Assembly (NCBI GenBank): GCA_002793015.1
Contig: PFPK01000016.1
Coordinates: forward strand, 1-38,015
DNA length: 38,015 nucleotides
Direction: 5' to 3'
Source: Candidatus Magasanikbacteria bacterium CG_4_10_14_0_2_um_filter_37_12
GTDB taxonomy: Bacteria; Patescibacteriota; Patescibacteriia; Magasanikbacterales; UBA922
The notes under the pieces: generated by a model
The model's database searches: none
What the model was told of the DNA's origin: nothing
Seen by the model: the letters and a program-made list of their open reading frames with translations, nothing else
In this document: positions 27,874 to 37,548 of the stretch, one piece after another
Position numbering within the stretch: position 1 is the first letter of the stretch
Layout: every line of letters starts with the position of its first letter
Program-made: the position numbers and the translations under genes

Positions 27874-28896
27874 TTAATCTCTATACTTCCACCTCTCCCA
27901 TGCCACCAATATCGGACTGGCCAAAAAGATAGAAGAGTAAGTACCAATGAATATGCCGACTATGAGAGAAAGAGCAAAATATTTTACACTGTCTCCACCA
28001 TAAAAGAATAGAGTAGCCAAAACCAAGATAGTCGTCATAGAAGTATTGAGAGAGCGAGTCAAAGTTTCGTTCACACCATTATTAACAAGCTCTTCAAAAT
28101 TGTTATAACCATGTTTAATCAAATTCTCACGAATACGATCAAAAACTACAATAGTATCATTGACCGAGTAGCCAAGAATAGTTAGAAGAGCAACGACAAA
28201 TGAAATATTAACCTCTACCCCATAAAAATGTCCCAACAGAACAAAGATCCCCATGGTAATAGTAACATCATGCACCAAAGCAATAATCGCAGCTAGCCCA
28301 AACTTCCAAGACTTGACAGGCTTCGATACCTTACGGAAAGCATAAGCAACATAGATAATAATAGCAAAAACAACCAAGAGACCAATCTGCCAAGCACGAG
28401 AACGAAGTTGAGAGCTAATTGATGAACCAATAGTTTCAATACGCTTTTCAGTCATGCGTGCTTCTATATCAATTTTATTTACTTCAATAGTTACAGTGCC
28501 ACTATTGTCATCTACGACAGCACTCACTTCTTGAGGTTGTGTGTCTTCTGCAGTATCAATAGTGTCTGTCACTTCTGTTGAGCTAGCATACAATTCATTA
28601 CGCAAATTATCTAGGATAGCCTGATGCTCTTCCTCAGAGATAAAACGCATCTTCAAAATCATACCATCCTCATCTACTGGCTGAACACTGAGATTACCGA
28701 GATCCAGTGGCGCTAAGACATTTTGAACTTCGTCAATAGTTGGTCTTGTGTCTGAAAAAGAAACTTCCAATAGAGACCCCCCAGTAAAATCAATACCTGG
28801 TTTCAAACCGATAGCAATAAGCAAAATCACACTGGCAACAAACAAGACGGAAGAAATGACAAAAGATATTTTTCTATTTTGGATTATTTTAATCAT
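27874..28896 (-). CDS. secF: Protein translocase subunit SecF
   Basis: GLKPGIDFTGGSLLEV..ILGYSVNDTIVVFDRIREN. Confidence 0.96.
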   Translation of the reverse strand: MIKIIQNRKISFVISSVLFVASVILLIAIGLKPGIDFTGGSLLEVSFSDTRPTIDEVQNVLAPLDLGNLSVQPVDEDGMILKMRFISEEEHQAILDNLRNELYASSTEVTDTIDTAEDTQPQEVSAVVDDNSGTVTIEVNKIDIEARMTEKRIETIGSSISSQLRSRAWQIGLLVVFAIIIYVAYAFRKVSKPVKSWKFGLAAIIALVHDVTITMGIFVLLGHFYGVEVNISFVVALLTILGYSVNDTIVVFDRIRENLIKHGYNNFEELVNNGVNETLTRSLNTSMTTILVLATLFFYGGDSVKYFALSLIVGIFIGTYSSIFLASPILVAWERWKYRD

Positions 28897-28900
28897 AAAA

Positions 28901-30943
28901 TTATTTGTTTTTCGTTCCTAAAAATAGCCAGGCTGCTTTATTATCCTTAAACCAAGGTACTATAAAACGCAATATGATACGAGTAACGGTTACAGCAGTA
29001 AAAAGACTTACCAAGACACCAAGTGCAAGAGTAATGGCAAAACCTTTTACAAAACTCGATCCAAAAAATAACAAGAGGGCACAAGTAATCAAAGTAGAAA
29101 CATTACCGTCCTTGATGGATGACCAAGCACGTAAAAATCCTTCTTCCACAGCAGTACGCAAGCTCTTTCCTTCACGAAGTTCTTCTTTGAGACGTTCAAA
29201 AATAAGTACATTTGCATCAACTGCCATACCAACAGACAAAATAAGACCAGCGATGCCAGCCAAAGTAAGCGTCACACCTACCCATTTGAAGATTGCCAGA
29301 GTCAAAACAGCATACAGACTCAAAGTTAAGACAGAAATCAAACCAGGGAGACGATAATACAAAATCATGAAAATCATCACAAGAATAAGGCCAACAACAC
29401 CGGCATAAAGACTTTGTTTGAGAGAAACAGCCCCTAAAGTAGCCCCGACACTCTGTTGGGAAACTAGTTCAATTGGGACTGGTAGTGCACCAGCATTGAG
29501 ACGTTGTGACAATAGTCTGGCTTCAGCTAAATCAAAATTGCCAGTAATCACAGCCCTTCCATCGCCAATGGCTTGTTGGACAACAGGAATACTAATTGGC
29601 GTACCATCAAGAAAGATAGCCACAGGCTTGCCTACGTTTCTCTCGGTAATGTCCTTAAACAAATCTTTTCCTTCACTATCAAATTGAAGAGCAACTTGAA
29701 TAGCACCTGTCCGAGAATCCGTTGTTACTTCAGCTCTTCCTAATTGGCCACCAGATAGGCTGGTATTCATCCACTTGTCTTGAGATGGTAATATATCTTT
29801 AGCTGTTTGATTGGCAATGAAAATACGCCATATTTCATATTGTTTGGCAGTCTTTTCTGATTTTTTGTAAATTACATGATAACCAAATTCACTCTCTATT
29901 GGCCCGATGATACTGCCCACTTCTGCTCCAAAAACGGCATCTTCAAAGGCAGGTAGTGACGTAGAGCCACGTGGAAAACTTCCCAAATCACCACCATTTT
30001 CTTTAGTAGTTGGATCGTCAGAATTCTCACGAACAAGAGTTTCAAAATTTGAAGAATTTGCTTGATTATAAAGACTTTGAGCCTTAAGAAAAGCTTCATC
30101 TTTATTCATTTCAGAACTACAGTTTTTAGCACCAAGATAACAAATCAATATATGGCTAGCAGAAACTTCTAGGTCGCCATCCTTCTCACTGCCACGCTTT
30201 AAAATATTGAAGCCATCTTCTGTCTCCACCAGAGTTTTGGATATTTCGCCTTCGCTAGCTGTACTAGCCCAATCATAAATCTCCGAATAAATAATGTGTT
30301 CACTCAGGTAACCTAGATATCCACCATTATTTTTGCTCTGTTCATCTTCTGATTTTTCTTTGGCAGCCTGTTCGAAATCAGTGCCATTTTTTACATCAGT
30401 CAAAATTTCGTTAGCCCTTTTTTGGGCATCCACATTGTACTCATCAATTTGTGCTTGTTCTTCCGCAGTCAAATTGCGTGGTGGAATATTATTTTGTTCT
30501 TTAAATTCCAAAATTGGAGTCTCACCAATCATGGAAATGGCATTTTTTACATCAGTAACACCAGGAAGCTCAACAATCACACGATAAATCTCTCCTACTT
30601 TTGAAGTTTGGACATTTGGTTCACCTACGCCAATTCCGTTGACTCGACGCTCAATCACATCTCGCACACCTTCAACAGCCGAACTCCTCTCATCTGAAAC
30701 AATCGCAGTAGTATCAGCTTCATAAATCAGATGTGCACCACCTTGTAAGTCCAGACCAAGTGAAAAACCTTTTTCAGGAACAGTAGGAATTCCCAATGCC
30801 ACAGCATTGTTTATTTTACTTATTCCACGATTGAGATAAACTGGCATATCATAGCCAAGTGTAATCAAAAAAAGCACAAAAATTCCAACAATTCCCCATC
30901 TGATTTTTGCACGCAATTGTTTTCTGGTTTTATTTGAAGCCAT
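28901..30943 (-). CDS. secD: Protein translocase subunit SecD with inserted parvulin-like (PpiC) units
   Basis: SecD motifs FSLGLDLQGGAHLIYE, GNVSTLITC and SVGMAVDANVLIFERLKEELREGKS; residues ~160-378 contain ASHILI..FETLVRENSDDPTTKENGGDLGSFPRGS..PAFEDAVFGAEVGSIIGPIESEFGYHVI. Confidence 0.95.
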   Translation of the reverse strand: MASNKTRKQLRAKIRWGIVGIFVLFLITLGYDMPVYLNRGISKINNAVALGIPTVPEKGFSLGLDLQGGAHLIYEADTTAIVSDERSSAVEGVRDVIERRVNGIGVGEPNVQTSKVGEIYRVIVELPGVTDVKNAISMIGETPILEFKEQNNIPPRNLTAEEQAQIDEYNVDAQKRANEILTDVKNGTDFEQAAKEKSEDEQSKNNGGYLGYLSEHIIYSEIYDWASTASEGEISKTLVETEDGFNILKRGSEKDGDLEVSASHILICYLGAKNCSSEMNKDEAFLKAQSLYNQANSSNFETLVRENSDDPTTKENGGDLGSFPRGSTSLPAFEDAVFGAEVGSIIGPIESEFGYHVIYKKSEKTAKQYEIWRIFIANQTAKDILPSQDKWMNTSLSGGQLGRAEVTTDSRTGAIQVALQFDSEGKDLFKDITERNVGKPVAIFLDGTPISIPVVQQAIGDGRAVITGNFDLAEARLLSQRLNAGALPVPIELVSQQSVGATLGAVSLKQSLYAGVVGLILVMIFMILYYRLPGLISVLTLSLYAVLTLAIFKWVGVTLTLAGIAGLILSVGMAVDANVLIFERLKEELREGKSLRTAVEEGFLRAWSSIKDGNVSTLITCALLLFFGSSFVKGFAITLALGVLVSLFTAVTVTRIILRFIVPWFKDNKAAWLFLGTKNK

Positions 30944-31168
30944 AGTTTAATTTTATCAGAATTATCTACGAAAAACGCTCAACTATGAAATAAAAAAGCG
31001 TCACTCACAGTGGTCGCTATTTTACAATATTTGCCTTTTTTAGTCAATGTTTATTTATGCACATGAACATTAGTGGTGGCAAAGGTTTTGCAAGGTACAA
31101 AGGCCATTATACTCTTTCTTCTTCCTTTCTCCAAAAGCAGACTTCGCCTGTTTAGTATCCAACCGAAA

Positions 31169-34087
31169 TTATTTGCCATGACAATGTTTATACTTCTTTG
31201 GAGTTCCGTCTTCTTTGCTGGCTCCGCAAGGGCATGCATCATTCCGACCCACTTTCTTACCATCTTCTTTGCGATCTTTTTTCTGGATATAACTACCTTG
31301 TTCACTCATGTCTTTTTTGGCACCTTCGAGAGTCATCTTGTCAGTCGCCATAATGGTTGGGGCAAGCTGAAGGCCGATATTAATCTTGAAAAAAGTATAG
31401 ACTACTTCTTTTTGGATATCAGACAAGAGAGCATTAAACAGATGAAAAGTTTCGCGTTTGTATTCTACTAGGGGATCACGTTGTCCATAACCCTGCAGTC
31501 CTATACCTTGACGAACATGAGTAATATTTTCTAGATGTTCTACCCAAAGAGTATCATTGGCACGAAGCAATAGACTCTTTTCCACACTACGCATGACCTG
31601 CTTTGCACCTTCTTCGTCATTGACACTTTCTTTTATTTTTTCTGCCGTCTTATCATATTCTATTTTGGCTTTATCAAGGAGTATATTGACGATTTTATCT
31701 CGAATCTCCACATCTTCCAACTTGCTGTCCCCATTTTTACCAGCATGAAGAAGCGCTTCTCGCTCTTCTTGAGAAAAAGGCATGATAGTTTTCATTGTTT
31801 CATAAACTTCTTTTAAATCCCAATCTTCACGATCAGTTTCTGGATTGGTATGGTACGAGACTACAAATTCGATCTCTTGTTCAATCATGTCAAGAATCAT
31901 TTCTTTAAGAGAAGAAAATTTTCTTTCTTCTTTAGGGTTCTCTTCGTCCTGATCCTCAACTTCAACAACCTCTGGAGCATTTTCTTCTGGCACTATAGAG
32001 TTTTCAGCCAGTTCTAGAATTTGTCTTCTTTTGCTATAAATCACTGTTCTGTGTCTATTCAAAACATCATCATATTCAAGAACATGTTTACGAATATCAA
32101 AGTGATGTCCTTCTACTTTTTTCTGAGCATTTTCAAGCATTTTAGTAATCATCTTTTGTTCAATCGGCATGTCTTCTGGTACTTTCAATTTGGTCATGAC
32201 ATTTTTCAATCTGTCTCCAGCAAATATACGCATCAAGTCGTCTTCAGTAGAAACAAAAAATTGGGTCTCTCCCGGATCACCCTGACGAGCACTTCGTCCC
32301 CGAAGCTGATTGTCAATCCGACGAGATTCATGTCTTTCTGTACCAAGAACAAACAAACCACCAGCCGATAAAACTTTTTCTTCATCTTCTTTGGTAGCCG
32401 GAGAACCACCAAGCTTAATATCCACTCCACGTCCAGCCATATTGGTAGCAAGCGTCACTGCCCCCGGCCGTCCAGCTTGAGCAATTATTTCTCCTTCTCG
32501 TTCATGATTTTTGGCATTGAGGACTTCGTGTTCAATACCTTGAGAAGTAAGATAATCACTGAGTTCTTCATTTTTTTCAACTGAAATAGTACCAATGAGC
32601 ATAGGCTGACCTTTGGCTCGACATTCTTTGATCTTTTCAACAATTGATTTGTGTTTACCACGCGTGTTGATATATATACGATCAGGTCGGTCAACACGAG
32701 CATCAGGCTTATTGGTCGGTACAACAATAACATCAGTTTGATAAATTTTGAAAAATTCTTCTTCTTCTGTCTTGGCCGTACCAGTCATACCAGACATCTT
32801 CTTATACATACGGAATAAATTTTGAAAAGTAATCGTGGAGAGAGTTTGACTTTCACGTTGGATCTCTACACCTTCCTTGGCCTCAATTGCTTGGTGCAAA
32901 CCTTCAGAATAACGACGTCCAGGCATCTTGCGTCCAGTAAACTCGTCAATAATAATTACTTCACCATTATCTACCAAATAATCTTTGTCGCATTTAAAAA
33001 GTACTTCTGCTTTCAAAGCTTGTTCGATGTGATGAACTGTTCGTATGCCGGCTTCCACATAAATATTTTCCACTCCAAGCCAATTTTCAAATTTTTTGAT
33101 ACCATCCTCTGTCAAAGTGGCACTACGTAACTTTTCATCGACATTGTAATCTTCATTTTCCGTAAGCTGTGTCACTAGCTTGGCAAATTGATAATATTGT
33201 TCGGTGGCTTTTTCGGCAGGAGAAGAAATAATCAATGGAGTCCGAGCTTCATCAATGAGAATCGAATCAACTTCATCGATGATACAATAATGCATTTCAT
33301 TTCCTGGACGCATGACCATGTCTTCAATAGATTGAACCATATTGTCACGCAAATAATCAAAACCAAATTCATTATTGGTACCATAGACAATGTCACAATG
33401 ATAGGCCTCTTTACGACTGGCTGGCCGAAGATACTGATCTTCAACATGGAAGCTACCCGTTTCATCGCGGTTTTTGTCTAACTCGCTTCCTTCTGACTTG
33501 TCTACAATCAACAAACTACGGTCAACAGACTTTCTGTCATCAACGTCTGTAGACTGTAAACTGTCGTCTGTAGCCCTATTGTTAGTGCCACTATCATAGA
33601 TATATGTAACACGCTGGTTTTGTATCACACCGACACTCAGTCCCAAAAAATCATAAATCTGTGCCATCCAGACAGCATCACGTTTGGCTAAATAATCATT
33701 GACCGTGACAACATGAGCTCCTTTGCCAGACAAAGCATTGAGAAAAACTGGCAATGTAGCAGTGAGGGTCTTACCTTCGCCAGTCCTCATCTCCGCAATA
33801 TTACCTTGATGCAAAATAATTCCACCAAGCAGTTGGACATCATAATGACGCATTTTCATAGTTCTGACTGCTGTCTCGCGTACTGTAGCAAAGGCTTCTG
33901 GCAAAATATCATCTAAAATCTCACCTTTGGTCAAACGCTCCCTAAATTCTGGAGTTTTGGCTTTCAATTCATCATTGGATAATTTTTCAAAATCAGAAGC
34001 TAACCCATTAATTTTATCAACAATCGGTTGGAGTTTTTTCAATTTTTTGACATTTTGGTCACCCGCTATTTTGGTATACCAGGACAT
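31169..34087 (-). CDS. secA: Preprotein translocase ATPase SecA
   Basis: MRTGEGKTLTATLP..VTVNDYLAKRDA..YGTNNEFGFDYLRDNM..C-terminal CPCGASKEDGTPKKYKHCHG zinc motif. Confidence 0.98.
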   Translation of the reverse strand: MSWYTKIAGDQNVKKLKKLQPIVDKINGLASDFEKLSNDELKAKTPEFRERLTKGEILDDILPEAFATVRETAVRTMKMRHYDVQLLGGIILHQGNIAEMRTGEGKTLTATLPVFLNALSGKGAHVVTVNDYLAKRDAVWMAQIYDFLGLSVGVIQNQRVTYIYDSGTNNRATDDSLQSTDVDDRKSVDRSLLIVDKSEGSELDKNRDETGSFHVEDQYLRPASRKEAYHCDIVYGTNNEFGFDYLRDNMVQSIEDMVMRPGNEMHYCIIDEVDSILIDEARTPLIISSPAEKATEQYYQFAKLVTQLTENEDYNVDEKLRSATLTEDGIKKFENWLGVENIYVEAGIRTVHHIEQALKAEVLFKCDKDYLVDNGEVIIIDEFTGRKMPGRRYSEGLHQAIEAKEGVEIQRESQTLSTITFQNLFRMYKKMSGMTGTAKTEEEEFFKIYQTDVIVVPTNKPDARVDRPDRIYINTRGKHKSIVEKIKECRAKGQPMLIGTISVEKNEELSDYLTSQGIEHEVLNAKNHEREGEIIAQAGRPGAVTLATNMAGRGVDIKLGGSPATKEDEEKVLSAGGLFVLGTERHESRRIDNQLRGRSARQGDPGETQFFVSTEDDLMRIFAGDRLKNVMTKLKVPEDMPIEQKMITKMLENAQKKVEGHHFDIRKHVLEYDDVLNRHRTVIYSKRRQILELAENSIVPEENAPEVVEVEDQDEENPKEERKFSSLKEMILDMIEQEIEFVVSYHTNPETDREDWDLKEVYETMKTIMPFSQEEREALLHAGKNGDSKLEDVEIRDKIVNILLDKAKIEYDKTAEKIKESVNDEEGAKQVMRSVEKSLLLRANDTLWVEHLENITHVRQGIGLQGYGQRDPLVEYKRETFHLFNALLSDIQKEVVYTFFKINIGLQLAPTIMATDKMTLEGAKKDMSEQGSYIQKKDRKEDGKKVGRNDACPCGASKEDGTPKKYKHCHGK

Positions 34088-34176
34088 ATTTTTAGGTATT
34101 TAGGTTACTAGGTGTTTAGTTTATAGGTATTTTGTAATAAAAAGCTCTCAAAAAAAAATTTATGATCTATTGACTA

Positions 34177-34270
34177 TTGACTTACATATAAAGTTTGTAA
34201 AACTATAACAGTTTTGACTTGATTTGTCTAGTAAACTGCAAAAAATGTAAAAAATGTATATGTAAGTGAA
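34177..34270. repeat. Inverted repeat upstream of secA
   Basis: TTGACTTACATATA ... TATATGTAAGTGAA (13/14 match), ~66-nt loop. Confidence 0.65.
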
Positions 34271-34280
34271 CTGTAAAAAA

Positions 34281-34310
34281 ACCACCTCAATATCACCAAG
34301 GTGGTCTTAT
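34281..34310 (-). terminator. Intrinsic terminator downstream of 34412-34978
   Basis: ACCACCT-loop-AGGTGGT with flanking A/T tracts. Confidence 0.65.
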
Positions 34311-34370
34311 TTTGATTTTTCATTACATCTCTTGAGAATGATACTACTCTAACAATAGAGTAAATGATTA

Positions 34371-34400
34371 CTAAACAAAACTAAACAAAACTAAACAACG
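34371..34400. repeat. 10-bp tandem repeat (CTAAACAAAA)x3
   Basis: CTAAACAAAA CTAAACAAAA CTAAACAACG. Confidence 0.85.
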
Positions 34401-34411
34401 CCAACAATAAA

Positions 34412-34978
34412 TTATTTCTCAAAATTAATCAACGCAGAGTTTATTTTTTGTGTTAGATTATTTTCAAATTTATTTAATTCATCTTTAAAATGTAAATAAA
34501 CTCCTATCAGTTCAGCAGCATTTTTCTTTCCATCCAAATAACCACCATAATTTTCTGCTAAACGAAGAGCACTTTCATCTAGTTTATCAGTAGCAAGGGC
34601 AGATTCGACTTTAAAGTCTGATGGTATAACCATATTATTGTTTTTAACAAAATCACTTTTTTCTTGTGTTAATTTCTTAAATAAATCATTGTCACGACCA
34701 TCTTCTAACATAATAATCAAATTATTTTCTAGTATATCCCAACCTTTTTTTAATTGGTCAAATTTCTCTTTCAAAGAATTATAAGAATTTCTCAATTCTT
34801 CAACTGTACCTACATCTTTATCAAAAAAATTATTTAATTTTGTTGCCAAGTCAAGAGCTGAATCTTTTAGATCATTTATAATCAAAATTCTTTCAAATAA
34901 AATCCTATTATCACGAGCATCTTCTGCACCAGTCTGACCTGCCAAACCTTCTTTTGTGGTTGATTCATCTTCTATCAT
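34412..34978 (-). CDS. Hypothetical protein, predicted helical/coiled-coil
   Basis: 188 aa ORF rich in charged heptad-like helices; no recognised family. Confidence 0.6.
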   Translation of the reverse strand: MIEDESTTKEGLAGQTGAEDARDNRILFERILIINDLKDSALDLATKLNNFFDKDVGTVEELRNSYNSLKEKFDQLKKGWDILENNLIIMLEDGRDNDLFKKLTQEKSDFVKNNNMVIPSDFKVESALATDKLDESALRLAENYGGYLDGKKNAAELIGVYLHFKDELNKFENNLTQKINSALINFEK

Positions 34979-34997
34979 ATTTTTCTAAAATTAAAAA

Positions 34998-35342
34998 TTA
35001 TTCTTGATAACATTTTTGATCTCTCAAAACCTTTTTATCCTTATCTCTCATCTTGCCTTTTAATTTTTCTAATTCTACTTTCATGTGATCCTTGACCTTA
35101 TCAATTGCCTTATAAAGGTCTTCAGCTTCCTTGACCATACGGATCATCTTGCCGGGTACGTACAAATTCAACTCAGCATAATATACCTTACCTTTCTGGT
35201 GATGATGAGAATGCATACCAACATCAACTTCTGCTTTTTGAATATTGTCAAAATATTTCTCCAGCCCTCCAATCTTTTCTTCTACATATTCCTTGATGGC
35301 ATCGGTCATGTCGACGCCTGTGGCCTGGGTGATGATCAGCAT
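34998..35342 (-). CDS. hpf: Short HPF/RaiA ribosome hibernation factor
   Basis: ATGVDMTDAIKEYVEEKIGGLEKYFDNI..AELNLYVPGKMIRMVKEAEDLYKAIDKVKDHM. Confidence 0.9.
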   Translation of the reverse strand: MLIITQATGVDMTDAIKEYVEEKIGGLEKYFDNIQKAEVDVGMHSHHHQKGKVYYAELNLYVPGKMIRMVKEAEDLYKAIDKVKDHMKVELEKLKGKMRDKDKKVLRDQKCYQE

Positions 35343-35448
35343 ATATTTATAAATTATGATTCTTAGATTTAAGGTTCATGGTTTATAGTTCGTGATTCAT
35401 GGATATTTGTTGTTGATAAATCAACTAAGTAAAACCATGAACTCCAAA

Positions 35449-36429
35449 CTAAGAACCTTGAACTACAAATATTTCCTCCTCCAACTTTACTCCAAATTTA
35501 TTATACACCTTTTCCTTTACTTCTTCAACTAGGAATAAAACATCGCTAGCCTTTGCATCACCCAAATTTACTATAAAATTTCCATGCTCTTCGCTAACCA
35601 TTGCCCCTCCTTTTTTTGCACCTTTCATATCGACCAATTCAACGAGCCTGCCAATCGGCACTTTATTGTATTTTTCCATTGTTTCCAATATTTTTTTGTC
35701 ATCTGTTAATTTTTTTATCCGCTCTTGTTCGCTCTTGTCAACCAAATAATTTTTAAAAACACAACCAGCTGATCCATAGCCTTTTGGCTGAGTACAGACA
35801 CGATAATTTAGATTTTTCAAAGCTTTTGCCATCATTTCTTTTTTGGAAGTCTCATCTACTTTTTTCAATTTCAACCAAACTTTCAAAATCACACCACCAT
35901 TATGTTTAAAAACACTATCACGATAACCAAACTGGCATTCTTCATTGTTGAATTCAGTTACCTCTCCGTCTTGATAAACTTGCACTTTCATAACAAAATC
36001 TTTTATCTCAATTCCCATACATCCGGCGTTACCCCGCACAGCACCCCCAACGCTCCCTGGAATTCCCACAGCCCATTCTAGGCCTTGCAAATTGGCTGCT
36101 ATACTTTCTTGTGCAATTTTTACTAATGATAACCCGGCGTCTACTTCCAATAAATCTTGATAAACCACGAACTCCGAACTATGAACCCAAATAACCACTC
36201 CTTCAAACCCTTCATCACTAAACAAAATGTTACTTCCACCACCAAGAATAAAACGGCCAATGCCTTCATCGTCAAGATATTTCAAAAGTCCTGCCAACTT
36301 TTCATTGTTATCAACAGATATAAAAAAAACAGCCTCTCCTCCAATTTTGAAAGTGGTATGTTTTGACAAAGGTTCATTTAGTTTTACTTTGCCAAATTCT
36401 TGCAATTTTTTGTAGATTTTGCGGTTCAT
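35449..36429 (-). CDS. murB: UDP-N-acetylenolpyruvoylglucosamine reductase
   Basis: LSKHTTFKIGGEAVFF..ILGGGSNILFSDEGFEGVVI..WAVGIPGSVGGAVRGNAGCMG. Confidence 0.95.
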   Translation of the reverse strand: MNRKIYKKLQEFGKVKLNEPLSKHTTFKIGGEAVFFISVDNNEKLAGLLKYLDDEGIGRFILGGGSNILFSDEGFEGVVIWVHSSEFVVYQDLLEVDAGLSLVKIAQESIAANLQGLEWAVGIPGSVGGAVRGNAGCMGIEIKDFVMKVQVYQDGEVTEFNNEECQFGYRDSVFKHNGGVILKVWLKLKKVDETSKKEMMAKALKNLNYRVCTQPKGYGSAGCVFKNYLVDKSEQERIKKLTDDKKILETMEKYNKVPIGRLVELVDMKGAKKGGAMVSEEHGNFIVNLGDAKASDVLFLVEEVKEKVYNKFGVKLEEEIFVVQGS

Positions 36430-36438
36430 AGTTATCAA

Positions 36439-37548
36439 CTAATTTTTTATTTTTCTAACAATACCTTTGTACGCATCCACCTCCACCATATCACCATTTT
36501 TCAATTCTTTCAAAACGCTTTTCGCTCCAACAATACAAGGAAGCTTCATCTCTCGACTGACAATGGCGGCGTGAGAAAGTATCCCGCCCTCTTCTGTCAC
36601 CACTGCTCCAGCACGCTTCATAAGTGGAATATAGTCTGGACTAGTCATGAGACAAATTAAAATATCTCCTTCATTAAAAAGAGCAGAAGAAATATTGTCG
36701 GGATGAATAATCCTGGCTATGCCAGTAGATTGTCCAGGACTTCCTACTATACCAGTCAATCCGCCGTCCCTTGCCATAGTTTTGATTGGTAGCCAAAAAT
36801 CTTTATGTAGTCTGCCAAGCACTCTGTTCCAATCAATAAACCATGTACCATGATCAGTGGATTTGACTGTCTCAAAATATCCACAAAGATAATCATTGAC
36901 AAAATAAGAGGAAAACTTATTTTTAATTTTTTTTTGTTTTTCTTTATCTTTCACTAATAAAAAATAAATAATTTCTTCAACATGTCTCTCAGCACTGTCA
37001 TTTACTGGATATGTTTCTAAAGTTTTATTTTCAAAATTATAACAAAAACGCACTGGCTTGACTGTGCTATGAAAGCCTTGGGTAAGCTCGTTGTGACCAC
37101 CAGCAACCATTTCACCAATCACACCATGTTCGTTGACAACAAAAATTGTCGACCAGATATGATCGCTTGGATGTGGTACAAAATCTGCTTGGTAACGAAC
37201 TGGATCAATCCCTTGTTCTGGTAGCCACTGGCTGACAACGTCATTGATACTCATCCCACGCATCCGTAATTTTGGTAGACCTTCTTGTTTGGGTATCAGC
37301 CGAAGAGCACAGACCTCATGACCACGCTTGTCTAAAAAAGTGTCAAAATCTATCGAAGAATTGACAATATCTATCACTTCAAAACTGGTTGGCTTGTCAA
37401 AAGGAAAAGAAATTATCTCTGACAACTCTCCCATTCTCTTGCGCTTCCAATTGTCTTCCTGCCGAAATATTTCTGTGTCTGTATGCTCAATATCGTCAAA
37501 CCACTCTGATAAAGAAATTTGTTTTTTGTAGAGATCGGCGAGGTTCAT
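36439..37548 (-). CDS. PEP-synthase-like protein: partial ATP-grasp-like N-terminus plus His swivelling domain
   Basis: VVTEEGGILSHAAIVSREMKLPCIVGAKSV..DMVEVDAYKGIVRKI; no PEP/pyruvate TIM barrel in the ORF. Confidence 0.78.
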   Translation of the reverse strand: MNLADLYKKQISLSEWFDDIEHTDTEIFRQEDNWKRKRMGELSEIISFPFDKPTSFEVIDIVNSSIDFDTFLDKRGHEVCALRLIPKQEGLPKLRMRGMSINDVVSQWLPEQGIDPVRYQADFVPHPSDHIWSTIFVVNEHGVIGEMVAGGHNELTQGFHSTVKPVRFCYNFENKTLETYPVNDSAERHVEEIIYFLLVKDKEKQKKIKNKFSSYFVNDYLCGYFETVKSTDHGTWFIDWNRVLGRLHKDFWLPIKTMARDGGLTGIVGSPGQSTGIARIIHPDNISSALFNEGDILICLMTSPDYIPLMKRAGAVVTEEGGILSHAAIVSREMKLPCIVGAKSVLKELKNGDMVEVDAYKGIVRKIKN

